Source of the DNA: Gracilibacillus orientalis
Lineage (GTDB): Bacteria > Bacillota > Bacilli > Bacillales > Amphibacillaceae
NCBI RefSeq assembly: GCF_900114645.1
Contig: NZ_FOTR01000010.1
Location: forward strand, 121,280 to 185,279
Direction of reading: 5' to 3'
DNA length: 64,000 nucleotides
Shown piece by piece: positions 45,301-53,986 of the stretch (positions are counted from its first letter, which is position 1; every line of letters begins with the position of its first letter). Made by a program: the position numbers and the translations under genes. The notes under the pieces were generated by a model. That model did not search any database and was not told the origin of the DNA. It saw nothing but the letters and a program-made list of their open reading frames with translations.

Positions 45301-47687
45301 GCTTGGTACTCTTCACTTGTAATCGGAATAACCGTTCCATGACGTGGACCAGGTGGCAGTGCATAGTCAGATGGATCAAGTACATTATCTACTAGCTGAG
45401 GCCCATCTTCTAAATCAGTTGTCCAACGCACGTGATATGGCCAGGAATCTAAGAAAAGGTACCATTTTTCTTCATCAATTGCTTTGAAAATAGTTTGTCC
45501 TTCGTTGTTACCGCCATGTCCAATTAAACCTTGATTACCATCTTTCGTTCCTGCAATTTCTTCAAATTGGAAGCCGTTTTCCTCTATTCCATCTAAATCA
45601 TCAAAAATATCTTGTGCCTTTTCATAGTAGACTTTGTAATTTGCTTCGGATTTTGTAAAACGGTAAAATGTATCATCGTGTTCAATAAACGTTGTATCAA
45701 TAGTTGGAAAGCTATCATCTATAAATACTTTGGGATCGGAAAACGTTTGAAAATCTCTTGTTGTGGCATAGTACATAACATTATACTGGCCATTTGGGCG
45801 ACCATTTGAGAAATCTCCATATGTCTCTTCGTTCGGTATGGAAGATGCCCAAAACACCACATACTCACCAGTCGGTTCATGATAAAATGCTTCTGGTGCC
45901 CAGGTGTTGCCTCCATTTTTTGGAGCAACCTCTACCATACGTTGTTCACTCCAATTGACAAGATCATCTGATTCCCACACCATAATTGAATGGCTTCCCG
46001 TCATTTGCGCTTGATCAAAATTCGTGCTTTCACCCATTTTTAAGTCTGTTGCAATCATGTAGAATTTATCACCTTCTGGTGCACGAATTACAAATGGATC
46101 ACGTAAACCCCTCTCTCCCATATCTGATTGGATCACAGATTGACCATTGTTTAAAGCACGCCAATGTAAAGGATCTTCGGCGACAGCAAAAGAAATTTCT
46201 TCTCCACCTTCATATTCTCCCGTAAAATAACTAAAGAAATAGGCATCATATTCTTTATCACCGGGGTCTTTTTTGACAATAACTTGAAAATCCTTTGTTG
46301 TAATTGCATCATTATATTGAACAGTAGCTGTCAAGGTTACTTCCGTGTCTGCATCTGGACGATCTACCCACCCCAATTGATAGGGTTGATCGGCTATATC
46401 ATCTGATCCTTTAATAATGGAAGGATGTGAGGATTTCCAACTAATTTCAGATTCATTATCACCACTTGTCGGTAAATTTAGATTCCCTTTGACACTGTCA
46501 GGGTTATAGATAGAAATCGCTGCAGCATCAAGGTCTGCTCTTTCCTGATCTGAAAATTCTTTTACAACCGTCACCTCAAATGTTTTGGTGGTTGTTACTC
46601 CTTGGTAGGATAAGGTGGCGGTTAGTTTTACTACTGTGTCCCCTTTCTCTAAGGCAGGTCGTTGAACAGTACCATCCACGGCAACCACATCTGGATGACT
46701 GGAATCCCACGTGATTTCTACACCGTTATCACCGCTTGTCGGTAAGTTTAAATCATGTGACACCTGCTCCACATTATCTCCTTGATGTAACATCGATTCG
46801 ATTGTTAATTGTTCCCTTTGATCCTCTAGCAAAAGTTGATTTAAAGGATCCTTTTTGGCTTGCAATTCTGATGACAGATTAGCCACTTCTACTGATGATA
46901 GTGCATCACCGTGAATGCGGAAGTCCGCCACCATTCCTGTAAAGTAATCATCATCCTGAAAAATCGATCTACCGATGAATCCTGAAAACGAGGCTTTAGA
47001 ATCAATAATATTGGCAAGTTGTAAACCATTAGTAGAACCCTGTGCTACTTCATCACCATTTATAAATAATGTCAACGTATCCTCTGCACCGTTAAAAACA
47101 GATGTTACAACATTCCAATTGTTAGCAGACATTGCTTCACTTGTGGTAATCAGTGCTTCTTTCTGCCAACCAGCCTCAGAAATTCCTGAAGCAGCAGTAT
47201 TACTATTACCATGTTGTGGTGTTGTAAATAGATAACTGTTTCCGTTTGCAATATCATCGTCTATTTTTCCGAAACCATATATCCAACGATTCACACCATC
47301 ATTTGTCCAATTCACTAAAGTGGTTACGGTTACATTCTCTAAATCCGATAACACATCACTCCCATCACCAGACTTAGGAATTTCAATGAAAGCATTGTTA
47401 TCGCCTGCTGAACCACCATTTAATGCGACAAAGCCAACCTCTTCATTAGCCAACAGACGGCCTTTGTCTTCATTTTGATAAATACCTTCAAACTCATCAT
47501 CTGACAGGTTTTCAAAAATTGTTTTTCCTTCTACCTCTTCTGACTGCTTCATATCATAATGAACGAGGGGATTGCTTTCTTGATTTGTTTCCACTGCTTC
47601 TGCAATCACTGTGATGGGAATACTTCCTACTATGACCTGAAATAATAACAAAATTATAAGGAGAGAAATGTTTCGATTATTTTTCAT
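42357..47687 (-). CDS. Giant cell-wall anchored protein with two GH43 domains and LPNTA signal
   Basis: 1776 residues. Signal peptide about 1-30; LamG about 40-285; two atypical Ig modules sharing NLPTSGDNxxEITWxSSHP (about 295-475); GH43-A about 480-800 (GLRDPFVIRAPEGDKFYMI, NTWAPEAFYHEPTG, TIDTTFIEHDD); LamG about 815-1060; Ig; GH43-B about 1150-1440 with near-identical motifs (GLRDPFIIRSPEGDTFYMI, NTWAPEIFYDDTTG, VIDTTMIEYDG); Big_2 about 1455-1535; a beta domain; Asp/Gln-rich linker; LPNTA at 1743-1747, hydrophobic helix, KRKR tail. The two catalytic halves are clear internal duplicates. Both keep the Asp and Glu motifs, so both may be active. Substrate is probably an arabinofuranosyl or xylosyl polymer side chain. 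Follows the YjfF-like permease gene by 27 bases. Confidence 0.92.
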   Translation of the reverse strand: MKNNRNISLLIILLLFQVIVGSIPITVIAEAVETNQESNPLVHYDMKQSEEVEGKTIFENLSDDEFEGIYQNEDKGRLLANEEVGFVALNGGSAGDNNAFIEIPKSGDGSDVLSDLENVTVTTLVNWTNDGVNRWIYGFGKIDDDIANGNSYLFTTPQHGNSNTAASGISEAGWQKEALITTSEAMSANNWNVVTSVFNGAEDTLTLFINGDEVAQGSTNGLQLANIIDSKASFSGFIGRSIFQDDDYFTGMVADFRIHGDALSSVEVANLSSELQAKKDPLNQLLLEDQREQLTIESMLHQGDNVEQVSHDLNLPTSGDNGVEITWDSSHPDVVAVDGTVQRPALEKGDTVVKLTATLSYQGVTTTKTFEVTVVKEFSDQERADLDAAAISIYNPDSVKGNLNLPTSGDNESEISWKSSHPSIIKGSDDIADQPYQLGWVDRPDADTEVTLTATVQYNDAITTKDFQVIVKKDPGDKEYDAYFFSYFTGEYEGGEEISFAVAEDPLHWRALNNGQSVIQSDMGERGLRDPFVIRAPEGDKFYMIATDLKMGESTNFDQAQMTGSHSIMVWESDDLVNWSEQRMVEVAPKNGGNTWAPEAFYHEPTGEYVVFWASSIPNEETYGDFSNGRPNGQYNVMYYATTRDFQTFSDPKVFIDDSFPTIDTTFIEHDDTFYRFTKSEANYKVYYEKAQDIFDDLDGIEENGFQFEEIAGTKDGNQGLIGHGGNNEGQTIFKAIDEEKWYLFLDSWPYHVRWTTDLEDGPQLVDNVLDPSDYALPPGPRHGTVIPITSEEYQALTNHYLPEGPDPTDDPVVHYSFDEEEDGVITDNSGNGYDATTQGNASIESEPSIGDSQGYIQLDGESGYVDMPKNLIQQENLEKMTISTWVKVDRNQADQRIFDFASDTGRTANRNSMYLSTQGDDGQLEFATVTPFTEKFANASSDLPSDYKYRLASSRLGLNNWQHVAVTIDGFQASLFVNGEEVSSNDTFNVEPRMLMETTMNYLGKSSRNNQAYFAGGFDEFKIYNRALSATEIKELADEVTVEVPEEPVSEALKEAMQSLVVHNIQDVRGHLTLPTKVAEIIDVTWESSLTDVITTTGEVTRPVHGEGDTDVMLIATLELDGEKLRKAFKAKVKELPEEQDYQGYVFPYFTGEGYENGEQVYFALSEGNNPLKWQQLNEGEPVFTSELGEEGLRDPFIIRSPEGDTFYMIATDLKIYGNGDWNRAQTQGSRSIMVWESNDLVNWSEQRMVEIAPQEAGNTWAPEIFYDDTTGEYIIFWASKLYEELNDRNNGNSYQRMMYTKTRDFYTFTEPEVYMDYGYSVIDTTMIEYDGKIYRFTKDERGNHPENSPNGKFIFQEVGDSVLDPNFEMIKEGVGKGHISQGEGPAIFKSNAEEKWYLFIDEFGGRGYVPFETTDLDSGEWTIPEEYDLPDRPRHGTVLPITAKEYQALSQQIPQEQEEVADEITSISLVEKDITLPVNETKQLSVEVTPDQSIELLWASNNEEVVKVDSDGKVTAVSTGEAFVTVSTAEGLHTDVARVLVTEQDVEEPSNKLEIEKQAEVKAGETYYLQGTKVSIKMPDDLPEGSLLTIKEVDEEALASDQNVAIAGEVFDFEMVYPEGTEEPNDPFGLTLGIDEMSQEPTISIYYYNRSQQKWEKQESDMHVEAGTVTSKVSHFSIYGVLETTEQQSEKPDEDHKERPSQPSDNDKDTPSPDGQQSGNNDEGGKQQQNSDLQKDQDKELPNTANMLFNWILLGVILLSIGLGLYFKRKRSVS

Positions 47688-47714
47688 GTTTTCTCAAACT
47701 CCCTTATCACATTT

Positions 47715-48701
47715 TTAGTTACTAGCCTGCTTCTTCTCACTTCTTAATACAATCACTCTGTGTAAGATAATAAATAAAAATAACAATACGCCGATTGCTA
47801 TTTTGGTCCACCACGAGCTAAGTGTCCCTTCAAAAACAATAATGGTTTGAATAATCCCGAGAATTAATACACCAACTACACTTCCAGCAACATAACCAGC
47901 ACCTCCGGTTAAAAGTGTGCCACCAATGACAACTGCTGCAATCGTATCTAGTTCCATCCCATTCGCATGCAAGCCATAACCTGAAAGCATATAGAAAGTA
48001 AAGATTAAACCTGCTAAAGAAGCACAGAAACCACTTAACGTATAGATTAGTATTTTCGTCCTTCCAACTGGTAAGCCCATCAACATTGCTGATTGTTCGC
48101 TTCCACCTATTGCGTATACGGTCCTGCCAAAATTCGTGAAGTGACCAATAAATATCGCAATAACGACAACAATTAAAGCAATAACCACACTAATAGAAAT
48201 AAAATTATCTCCCGGTAATGGAATTTGTATGCTTGCCATATAACTGAAAAAAGGATGATCAATTGCAATCGTTTCGACGCTAATCACATAGCTAAGCCCC
48301 CTAGCTAAGAACATTCCAGCTAATGTTACAATGAAAGGTTGCAAATTGTATAAATGAATCAAAGCACCTTGAACAACACCAAAAACAGTACCTACCAACA
48401 AGCTAATTGGTACGACGATCCAGGGTGATAATTGTGCTTCCATTGTTAAACTCGCAGCAACCATACTTGTCAGAGCTATCAACGAACCAACAGATAAATC
48501 AATACCGCCAGATAAAATAACAAATGTCATTCCTACTGCTATTACAATAAGGAATGCATTATCGATAAATAGATTGAGAAATACTTGTGTAGAGAAAAAA
48601 CCTGTGTACCTTAACGAACCAAAGCTAAACATGAGAACAAATAAAGAAATGGTCGCAAGTAAAGGAAGTTGTTTATAGTCAAGTGAAAGTCGATTGATCA
48701 T
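47715..48701 (-). CDS. Furanose-type sugar ABC transporter permease (YjfF-like)
   Basis: 328 residues with about nine membrane segments, in the RbsC/AraH permease family (GMTFVILSGGIDLSVGSLIAL, GRTVYAIGGSEQSAMLMGLPVGR, AAVVIGGTLLTGGAGYVAGSVVG). It overlaps the other permease gene by 4 bases. A pair of different permeases with one tandem ATPase is the layout of E. coli YtfQRT-YjfF, a furanose-specific importer. Confidence 0.92.
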   Translation of the reverse strand: MINRLSLDYKQLPLLATISLFVLMFSFGSLRYTGFFSTQVFLNLFIDNAFLIVIAVGMTFVILSGGIDLSVGSLIALTSMVAASLTMEAQLSPWIVVPISLLVGTVFGVVQGALIHLYNLQPFIVTLAGMFLARGLSYVISVETIAIDHPFFSYMASIQIPLPGDNFISISVVIALIVVVIAIFIGHFTNFGRTVYAIGGSEQSAMLMGLPVGRTKILIYTLSGFCASLAGLIFTFYMLSGYGLHANGMELDTIAAVVIGGTLLTGGAGYVAGSVVGVLILGIIQTIIVFEGTLSSWWTKIAIGVLLFLFIILHRVIVLRSEKKQASN

Positions 48702-49741
48702 GATAATGTCACACCCTCCCTTTCTTTTTGTTCTCCTGATCTTTTTACTTTACCAAAACCAAATACTTTTCGGCGGAATTCCGGTGATTGTAATAAACAA
48801 ACAATTAATACTACTATCGCTTTTACTACTAAATTTATTTCTGCTGGGACACCAATTGAATAAATGGTAGTTGTTAAACTTTGGATGATCAATGCTCCCA
48901 TAACAGTTCCCATTAAATAAAAACGACCACCCATTAAGGACGTACCACCAATTACAACAGCTAAAATAGCATCTAGTTCAAACCATAATCCTGCATTGTT
49001 TCCATCTGCGCTCATTACGTTAGATGATAAGATTAAACCACCAACTCCTGCACAAAAACCAGAAAACATATAGACCATGAGCATAATGTTTTTCGAATTT
49101 ATCCCAGCTAATCGACTTGCATCAGGATTTGAGCCAACTGCTTCTATAAAAAGCCCAAGTGCTGTTTTTCTCGTTAATAAGACTGCAACAAAGAAAACAA
49201 AGGCTACAATAAAAATGGAAAATGGTAATGCTAATAAATAGCCACCACCAATATAAGAATAAGGATCATAATATACGGTTGTGATTTGACCACCTGTGAT
49301 CAGTTGGGCAACCCCTCTTCCAGCAACCATTAATATTAATGTCGCTACTATCGGCTGTACACCAAGCCTTGACACAAGCAGACCATTCCAGCAACCTACT
49401 AATGTACAAATTAATAAGGACAAGCCTATCGCCATAAATAACGGCCCTAAACCTGTACCATCTGTACTAGCAATGGTCATTGCACCTATCGCTCCAGACA
49501 TTGCAATCACAGTACCTACACTTAAATCAATTCCTTTTGTCGCAATCACTAATGTCATTCCTATAGAAATCAGCATTAAAGGTGCACCGCGATTTAAAAT
49601 ATCAATAAGGCTTCCTGTTAAATGGCCATTTCGTACTTCTATGGAAAAGAAGCTACTATCAAAAAATAAATTAATCATCAAAATAAGCAATAATACGATA
49701 ATTGGCCAAAATAGGCTGGATTTCAACATAGATTTGATCAT
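48698..49741 (-). CDS. Furanose-type sugar ABC transporter permease (YtfT-like)
   Basis: 347 residues, about nine membrane segments, RbsC/AraH family: GMTLVIATKGIDLSVGTVIAMSGAIGA, GLFIEAVGSNPDASRLAGINSKN, DAILAVVIGGTSLMGGRFYLMGTVMGA. Partner of the YjfF-like permease. Starts one base after the stop of the ATPase gene. Confidence 0.92.
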   Translation of the reverse strand: MIKSMLKSSLFWPIIVLLLILMINLFFDSSFFSIEVRNGHLTGSLIDILNRGAPLMLISIGMTLVIATKGIDLSVGTVIAMSGAIGAMTIASTDGTGLGPLFMAIGLSLLICTLVGCWNGLLVSRLGVQPIVATLILMVAGRGVAQLITGGQITTVYYDPYSYIGGGYLLALPFSIFIVAFVFFVAVLLTRKTALGLFIEAVGSNPDASRLAGINSKNIMLMVYMFSGFCAGVGGLILSSNVMSADGNNAGLWFELDAILAVVIGGTSLMGGRFYLMGTVMGALIIQSLTTTIYSIGVPAEINLVVKAIVVLIVCLLQSPEFRRKVFGFGKVKRSGEQKEREGVTLS

Positions 49742-49742
49742 T

Positions 49743-51257
49743 TTACATTCCCCCGGCCATTTCTTTCATTAAATCTTGTTGTGTTAACTCTTTATCGTTA
49801 TAAAACTCTTTTACTTTCTTTCTATTTCGAAGTACTGCAATTCGGTTACACGTTCTCAATATCTCTTCTATTTCAGATGAAATGAATAATATCGACTTAT
49901 TGTCTTTACTAAGCCGTGTCATTAATTTCATAATTTCCGTCTTCGCACCAATATCAATACCCCGAGTAGGTTCATCTAATATTAGTAACGTTGGATTGGT
50001 TATCAGCCATCTTGCAAGCATAACTTTTTGTTGATTTCCACCACTTAAATTTTTTATTAGATGTTCTGGATTAGCTGGATTAATATTTAATAATTCAATG
50101 TATTCTTCTGCAATTTTGATTTGTTTCAATTTTGATAGATAATTAAACCAGCCGTATATACTCTGGATAGCGAGAATCATATTTTCTCGTACAGTTAACT
50201 CAGGAATTATTCCTTCCGATTTTCTATTTTCTGAACAAAAGCCAATGTTTTTTAAAATGGCATTTCTTGGTGAAGAAAAGTTGACTTCCTTTCCATCTAC
50301 TTTCATTTTTCCTTTATCTGCTCTATCAGCTCCAAATAAAACACGTGCCATCTCTGTTCGCCCTGAACCTAATAACCCTGCAATCCCCACGATTTCACCT
50401 TTGCGCATTTCCAGATCAAATGGATCAATTTTTCCTTTTACCCCAACCTCGTCTGCTTTTAGAAAAGATGCAGGTATCTTTTCTTGATTTACGGTACTTT
50501 TGGAAGAAATATCATCCATCTGCTGTAACTCTTTACCAATCATTTTCGAAACAAGTTCCATACGATCTATTTCCTTCGTTTTATACTCCCCAATCCATTC
50601 GCCATTCCGCAAAACAGTTAAGCGATCGGTAATCTCATAGATTTGATCTAAAAAGTGACTGACAAACACTATGGCAAGCCCTTCTTTTTTCAATTGTCTG
50701 ATGACTGCAAAAAGATGATGCACTTCATCACGATCCAAACTAGATGTCGGCTCATCTAAGATTAGTATTTTGGCAGACACATTAAGTGTACGTGCGATTG
50801 CTACCATTTGTTGAATAGCTACTGAATAAGAGGATAATAATTTCGTCACATCAATCTTAAGCTGTAATTTTTCTAATAATTTTTCAGCATGTTGATGCAT
50901 TTCTTTCCAAGCCAATCTACCGTATTTTTTAATTTCTCGACCAATAAAAATATTTTCGGTTACCGAAAGATTGGAACATAGATTCACTTCTTGGTACACG
51001 GTACTTATTCCATTTTCTTGTGCTTCTAACGGACTATTAATATGAACAGGCTTTCCTTCAAGTGTTACGGATCCTTGATCAATTGAATAAACTCCTGTTA
51101 AAACTTTAATTAATGTTGATTTTCCAGCGCCGTTCTCCCCCATTAAGGCATGGACTTCACCAGGATAGAGCGACAGTTGTACATTGGAAAGAGCTTTAAC
51201 TCCTGGAAATTCTTTCACGATATTTTCCATTACTAATTTTGGTTGTTGTTCAGGCAA
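49743..51257 (-). CDS. Tandem ABC ATPase for sugar import (YtfR/RbsA type)
   Basis: 504 residues with two ABC domains: domain 1 Walker A GENGAGKSTLIK and Walker B ILILDEPTSSL; domain 2 degenerate P-loop GLLGSGRTEMARVLFGAD, signature LSGGNQQKVMLARWL and LLILDEPTRGIDIGA. The domain-2 P-loop lacking GKS/T is usual for this family. Start chosen at TTG 51257 because AAGGAGG lies 8 bases upstream; the upstream TTG at 51284 would put that site inside the gene. Separated from the binding-protein gene by a perfect hairpin. Confidence 0.93.
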   Translation of the reverse strand: MPEQQPKLVMENIVKEFPGVKALSNVQLSLYPGEVHALMGENGAGKSTLIKVLTGVYSIDQGSVTLEGKPVHINSPLEAQENGISTVYQEVNLCSNLSVTENIFIGREIKKYGRLAWKEMHQHAEKLLEKLQLKIDVTKLLSSYSVAIQQMVAIARTLNVSAKILILDEPTSSLDRDEVHHLFAVIRQLKKEGLAIVFVSHFLDQIYEITDRLTVLRNGEWIGEYKTKEIDRMELVSKMIGKELQQMDDISSKSTVNQEKIPASFLKADEVGVKGKIDPFDLEMRKGEIVGIAGLLGSGRTEMARVLFGADRADKGKMKVDGKEVNFSSPRNAILKNIGFCSENRKSEGIIPELTVRENMILAIQSIYGWFNYLSKLKQIKIAEEYIELLNINPANPEHLIKNLSGGNQQKVMLARWLITNPTLLILDEPTRGIDIGAKTEIMKLMTRLSKDNKSILFISSEIEEILRTCNRIAVLRNRKKVKEFYNDKELTQQDLMKEMAGGM

Positions 51258-51282
51258 ATTGTTTACCTCCTTCTTCCTATTC

Positions 51283-51321
51283 AAGTAGCCTAAAACAAAT
51301 CAGTATTGCTTTAGGCTACTT
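51283..51321 (-). other. Intercistronic hairpin between binding-protein and ATPase genes
   Basis: AAGTAGCCTAAA (51283-51294) pairs perfectly with TTTAGGCTACTT (51310-51321), 15-nt loop, no T-tract downstream in the direction of transcription. Likely protects the binding-protein part of the message, giving it more copies than the membrane parts. Confidence 0.75.
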
Positions 51322-51341
51322 CATTGCTTTATCTCTATTTT

Positions 51342-52421
51342 TTAATATTCACGTGTTGGTAATAGCTCTTCCGCTTGATCCATGGTGTACATGCTTTCTT
51401 CTACTGCAATACGTTTGTCTAGTTCTTCTCCAGCAAAATGCTGTTCGATTAAATCTACTAATTGTGGACCAAACAATGGATTACATTCGATTGTAACGTT
51501 CATTTTTCCATCTGCCATTGCCTCAAAAGCACCTTTTACAGCATCCACACCAATAATTTTGATGTCTTCTGATGGCTTTAATCCATATTCTTCAATTGCT
51601 TGAATTGCACCAATTGCCATATCATCATTATGTGAATACAAAACATCAATGTTTTCGCCATCTGATTTTAAGAATGCTTCCATTACTTCTTTACCTTTTG
51701 CTCTTGTAAAGTCACCTGTTTGTGATTTGGTAATTTCAAATTTATCTTCTTGACCAATAATTTCTTCAAAACCTTCTTTACGGTCAATTGCAGGTGCTGA
51801 ACCTACTGTACCTTGTAATTCTACGATATTGACTGGTCCTTCTTCATCTGCCATCTCTTCCAATAACCAATTTCCTGCTTTACGTCCTTCTTCTACAAAA
51901 TCAGAGCCTAGAAAGGTAACCCATAGAGAATCATCTTCAACATCTACAGAACGGTCAGCTAAAAACACTGGAATATCAGCGTCTTTTGCCTCTTGAAGTA
52001 CGGTTTCAAATCCAGTTTCAACAACTGGAGAGAAAACAATCGCATCTACTTTTTGTGTAATAAAAGAACGAATTGCTTTAATTTGGTTTTCTTGTTTTTG
52101 CTGAGCATCAGAGAATTTCAGCTCATGGCCAGCATCTTTTATTGCATCCTGGATCGATTTCGTGTTTGCAGTACGCCATTCACTTTCTGCACCTACTTGT
52201 GAAAAACCGATCACTAATTTTTCACCAGATTGGTCATTACTTTCTTCTTCTCCGGAATCACTATCTGTCTCTTCCGCATCATTTTCTTCCTCTTGTTCTG
52301 TGTTGTCGCCTGCTACTTCGTCATTACCTCCGCTTTCATCTGCAGAGCCACAAGCTGCTAACAGTAACAAAAGAACAAATAGTAATACTAATAACCCTTT
52401 AGCTTCTAAAATTTTTTTCAT
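51342..52421 (-). CDS. Sugar ABC transporter substrate-binding lipoprotein (YtfQ-like)
   Basis: 359 residues. Lipoprotein signal ending LLAACGS (Cys24), an acidic linker (about 30-65), and a periplasmic-binding-protein type 1 fold: LVIGFSQVGAESEWRTANTKSI, AIRSFITQKVDAIVFSPVVETGFE, DIKIIGVDAVKGAFEAMADG. The GFSQ/GAESEWR start and DAIVFSPV match the YtfQ group, which binds galactofuranose in E. coli. With arabinofuranosidases downstream, arabinofuranose or arabino-oligosaccharides are the plausible ligands (inference). First gene of the operon; a cre-like site lies 54 bases upstream. Confidence 0.93.
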   Translation of the reverse strand: MKKILEAKGLLVLLFVLLLLLAACGSADESGGNDEVAGDNTEQEEENDAEETDSDSGEEESNDQSGEKLVIGFSQVGAESEWRTANTKSIQDAIKDAGHELKFSDAQQKQENQIKAIRSFITQKVDAIVFSPVVETGFETVLQEAKDADIPVFLADRSVDVEDDSLWVTFLGSDFVEEGRKAGNWLLEEMADEEGPVNIVELQGTVGSAPAIDRKEGFEEIIGQEDKFEITKSQTGDFTRAKGKEVMEAFLKSDGENIDVLYSHNDDMAIGAIQAIEEYGLKPSEDIKIIGVDAVKGAFEAMADGKMNVTIECNPLFGPQLVDLIEQHFAGEELDKRIAVEESMYTMDQAEELLPTREY

Positions 52422-52474
52422 ATTCGTATAACCTCCCCTATTTCGTTACCAATAAATGTTGGTATATGTCCATT

Positions 52475-52488
52475 TTAAAACGCTTCCA
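52475..52488. promoter_or_regulatory. cre site (CcpA) between divergent sugar operons
   Basis: TTAAAACGCTTCCA matches the cre consensus TGWAARCGYTWNCW at 13 of 14 positions. Placed in the 300-bp AT-rich gap between the importer/hydrolase operon and the sensing operon, it predicts catabolite repression of one or both. Confidence 0.7.
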
Positions 52489-52720
52489 TATTAGATGTAA
52501 TAGAAATTTTTTTGAAAAAAATTAAATATTTATTAATTTTTCTTTTTTGGTTCAATTTTTTTAACTAAAATTGTATTATTTTATAAAATGCGTAGAATAG
52601 ACTATAGAAACTTGTTCTAATAAGTTAAACTATATGAGAGTCTAGTCAGTAACAAGTACAACTGAAATATACAACGAGCATATCTTCTACATACATTCTA
52701 GAAGTGAGGTGAAGATCAAA

Positions 52721-53962
52721 ATGAATGCGTTTACAAAAATGCGCAAATTATCGATTCGCTCAAAATTTCTTGTTTTATTTGTGTTGCTTTTTGTATGGTT
52801 TGGCCTCATACAGCTTGTACAGCTCTTCTTTTTTATCAGCTATATCAAGCAATATAACGAAATGACAGAAACCATCCATTTAACTAATTCAATTCACGGG
52901 GAGTTAAGAGAACAGTTAGAAGAAGAAATTCGAGATATTGTTTATGGCAAAGTATATTTTGAAGATGGAAGACAATATCAAATTTTATCCCAAATGGAAG
53001 AGCACCTAAATACGGTAGCAAGTAAAGAAATGGCACAACCTTTTACAAACGAAATAGAAGACGTCAGGACAATTCTAGAAACAACTACCGAATATGTCGA
53101 CCGTCTTGGTCATCAAATTAAATTTAATGCACCAGCTGAAGAAAAATATACTACACAAGAGTATATTGGTATTGCCTCTGGGTTAATCAATGAACATGTC
53201 CAGACATTACTGCAAAAAAACTTGCAAGAAAGTGAAGTACAAAAAGAAGCAATTAAAGAAAAAATCAATCGTGATATCGTTATAAGTATCACCATCTACA
53301 TATTATTAGTAGTGATTACATTTTTTATTATCTGGATTGTTTCAAAACACATGTTAAAACCAATCTATTCCCTACAAAACCATGCGAAAGAGATTGCTAA
53401 AGGAAATTTAAATGTCCTGATTACTCCGGTAACAGCAACAAATGAAATAGATGATCTATATAACGGTTTTCATTTGATGACAAATTATTTAAAACATATT
53501 ATTAGTCAGGTTCATCATACAAGTAATAAGATTATCCACACCTCTCGTCAAATCCATCTAAGTACAGAAGAAAACTTGGCTGCTGGTGAACAAATGACAT
53601 CTACAAGTCAATTCATTACCCATGACTTACAACTACAATACACACAATTGGAACAGTTGCAACGGGAGAATGAAAAATTATTACAGAAACAAATAAGATT
53701 TCAAAAACAAGTAAATAATCTTCCAGAGGAACACCATCTCATCCATGAACACACTTCCATTACTATCACCATGATCATTCAACTACAAAAAAATATGGAG
53801 GAATTTAAAACACAAATCACTAAATGCTTCGCAAATATGGAAGTGATCGGAGCACTAGGCGAAGAACAATTAACTACCATCGAGGAAATTACCGAATACT
53901 CTGATAAGCAACTTGCCTATTTAGATCAACTACAGCTGCAATTAAGACAATTTACAATTTAA
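52721..53962 (+). CDS. HAMP membrane protein without recognisable output domain
   Basis: 413 residues. Two membrane segments (about 17-38 and 186-206) frame an extracellular helical domain; a HAMP domain follows (about 207-260, KHMLKPIYSLQNHAKEIAKGNLN). The remaining 150 residues are coiled coil with an EENLAAGEQMTSTSQ segment recalling the start of a chemoreceptor signalling domain, but the conserved EISxIAxQTNLLALNAAIEAAR hairpin tip is missing, and there is no kinase or cyclase. ATG at 52721 with AGTGAGGTG upstream. It is the first gene of the sensing operon, 24 bases before the kinase gene. It may act as an adaptor of that kinase or as a decayed chemoreceptor. Confidence 0.85.
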   Translation: MNAFTKMRKLSIRSKFLVLFVLLFVWFGLIQLVQLFFFISYIKQYNEMTETIHLTNSIHGELREQLEEEIRDIVYGKVYFEDGRQYQILSQMEEHLNTVASKEMAQPFTNEIEDVRTILETTTEYVDRLGHQIKFNAPAEEKYTTQEYIGIASGLINEHVQTLLQKNLQESEVQKEAIKEKINRDIVISITIYILLVVITFFIIWIVSKHMLKPIYSLQNHAKEIAKGNLNVLITPVTATNEIDDLYNGFHLMTNYLKHIISQVHHTSNKIIHTSRQIHLSTEENLAAGEQMTSTSQFITHDLQLQYTQLEQLQRENEKLLQKQIRFQKQVNNLPEEHHLIHEHTSITITMIIQLQKNMEEFKTQITKCFANMEVIGALGEEQLTTIEEITEYSDKQLAYLDQLQLQLRQFTI

Positions 53963-53986
53963 CTGCTACTTGAGGGATGATATGCC

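Noticed and set aside
49296..49772. 158-codon plus-strand ORF opposite the YtfT-like permease
   Set aside because: Its composition mirrors the hydrophobic minus-strand permease; the opposite frame is clearly coding.
50245..50632. Plus-strand ORFs opposite the tandem ABC ATPase
   Set aside because: Overlapping short shadows in two frames opposite conserved ABC motifs.
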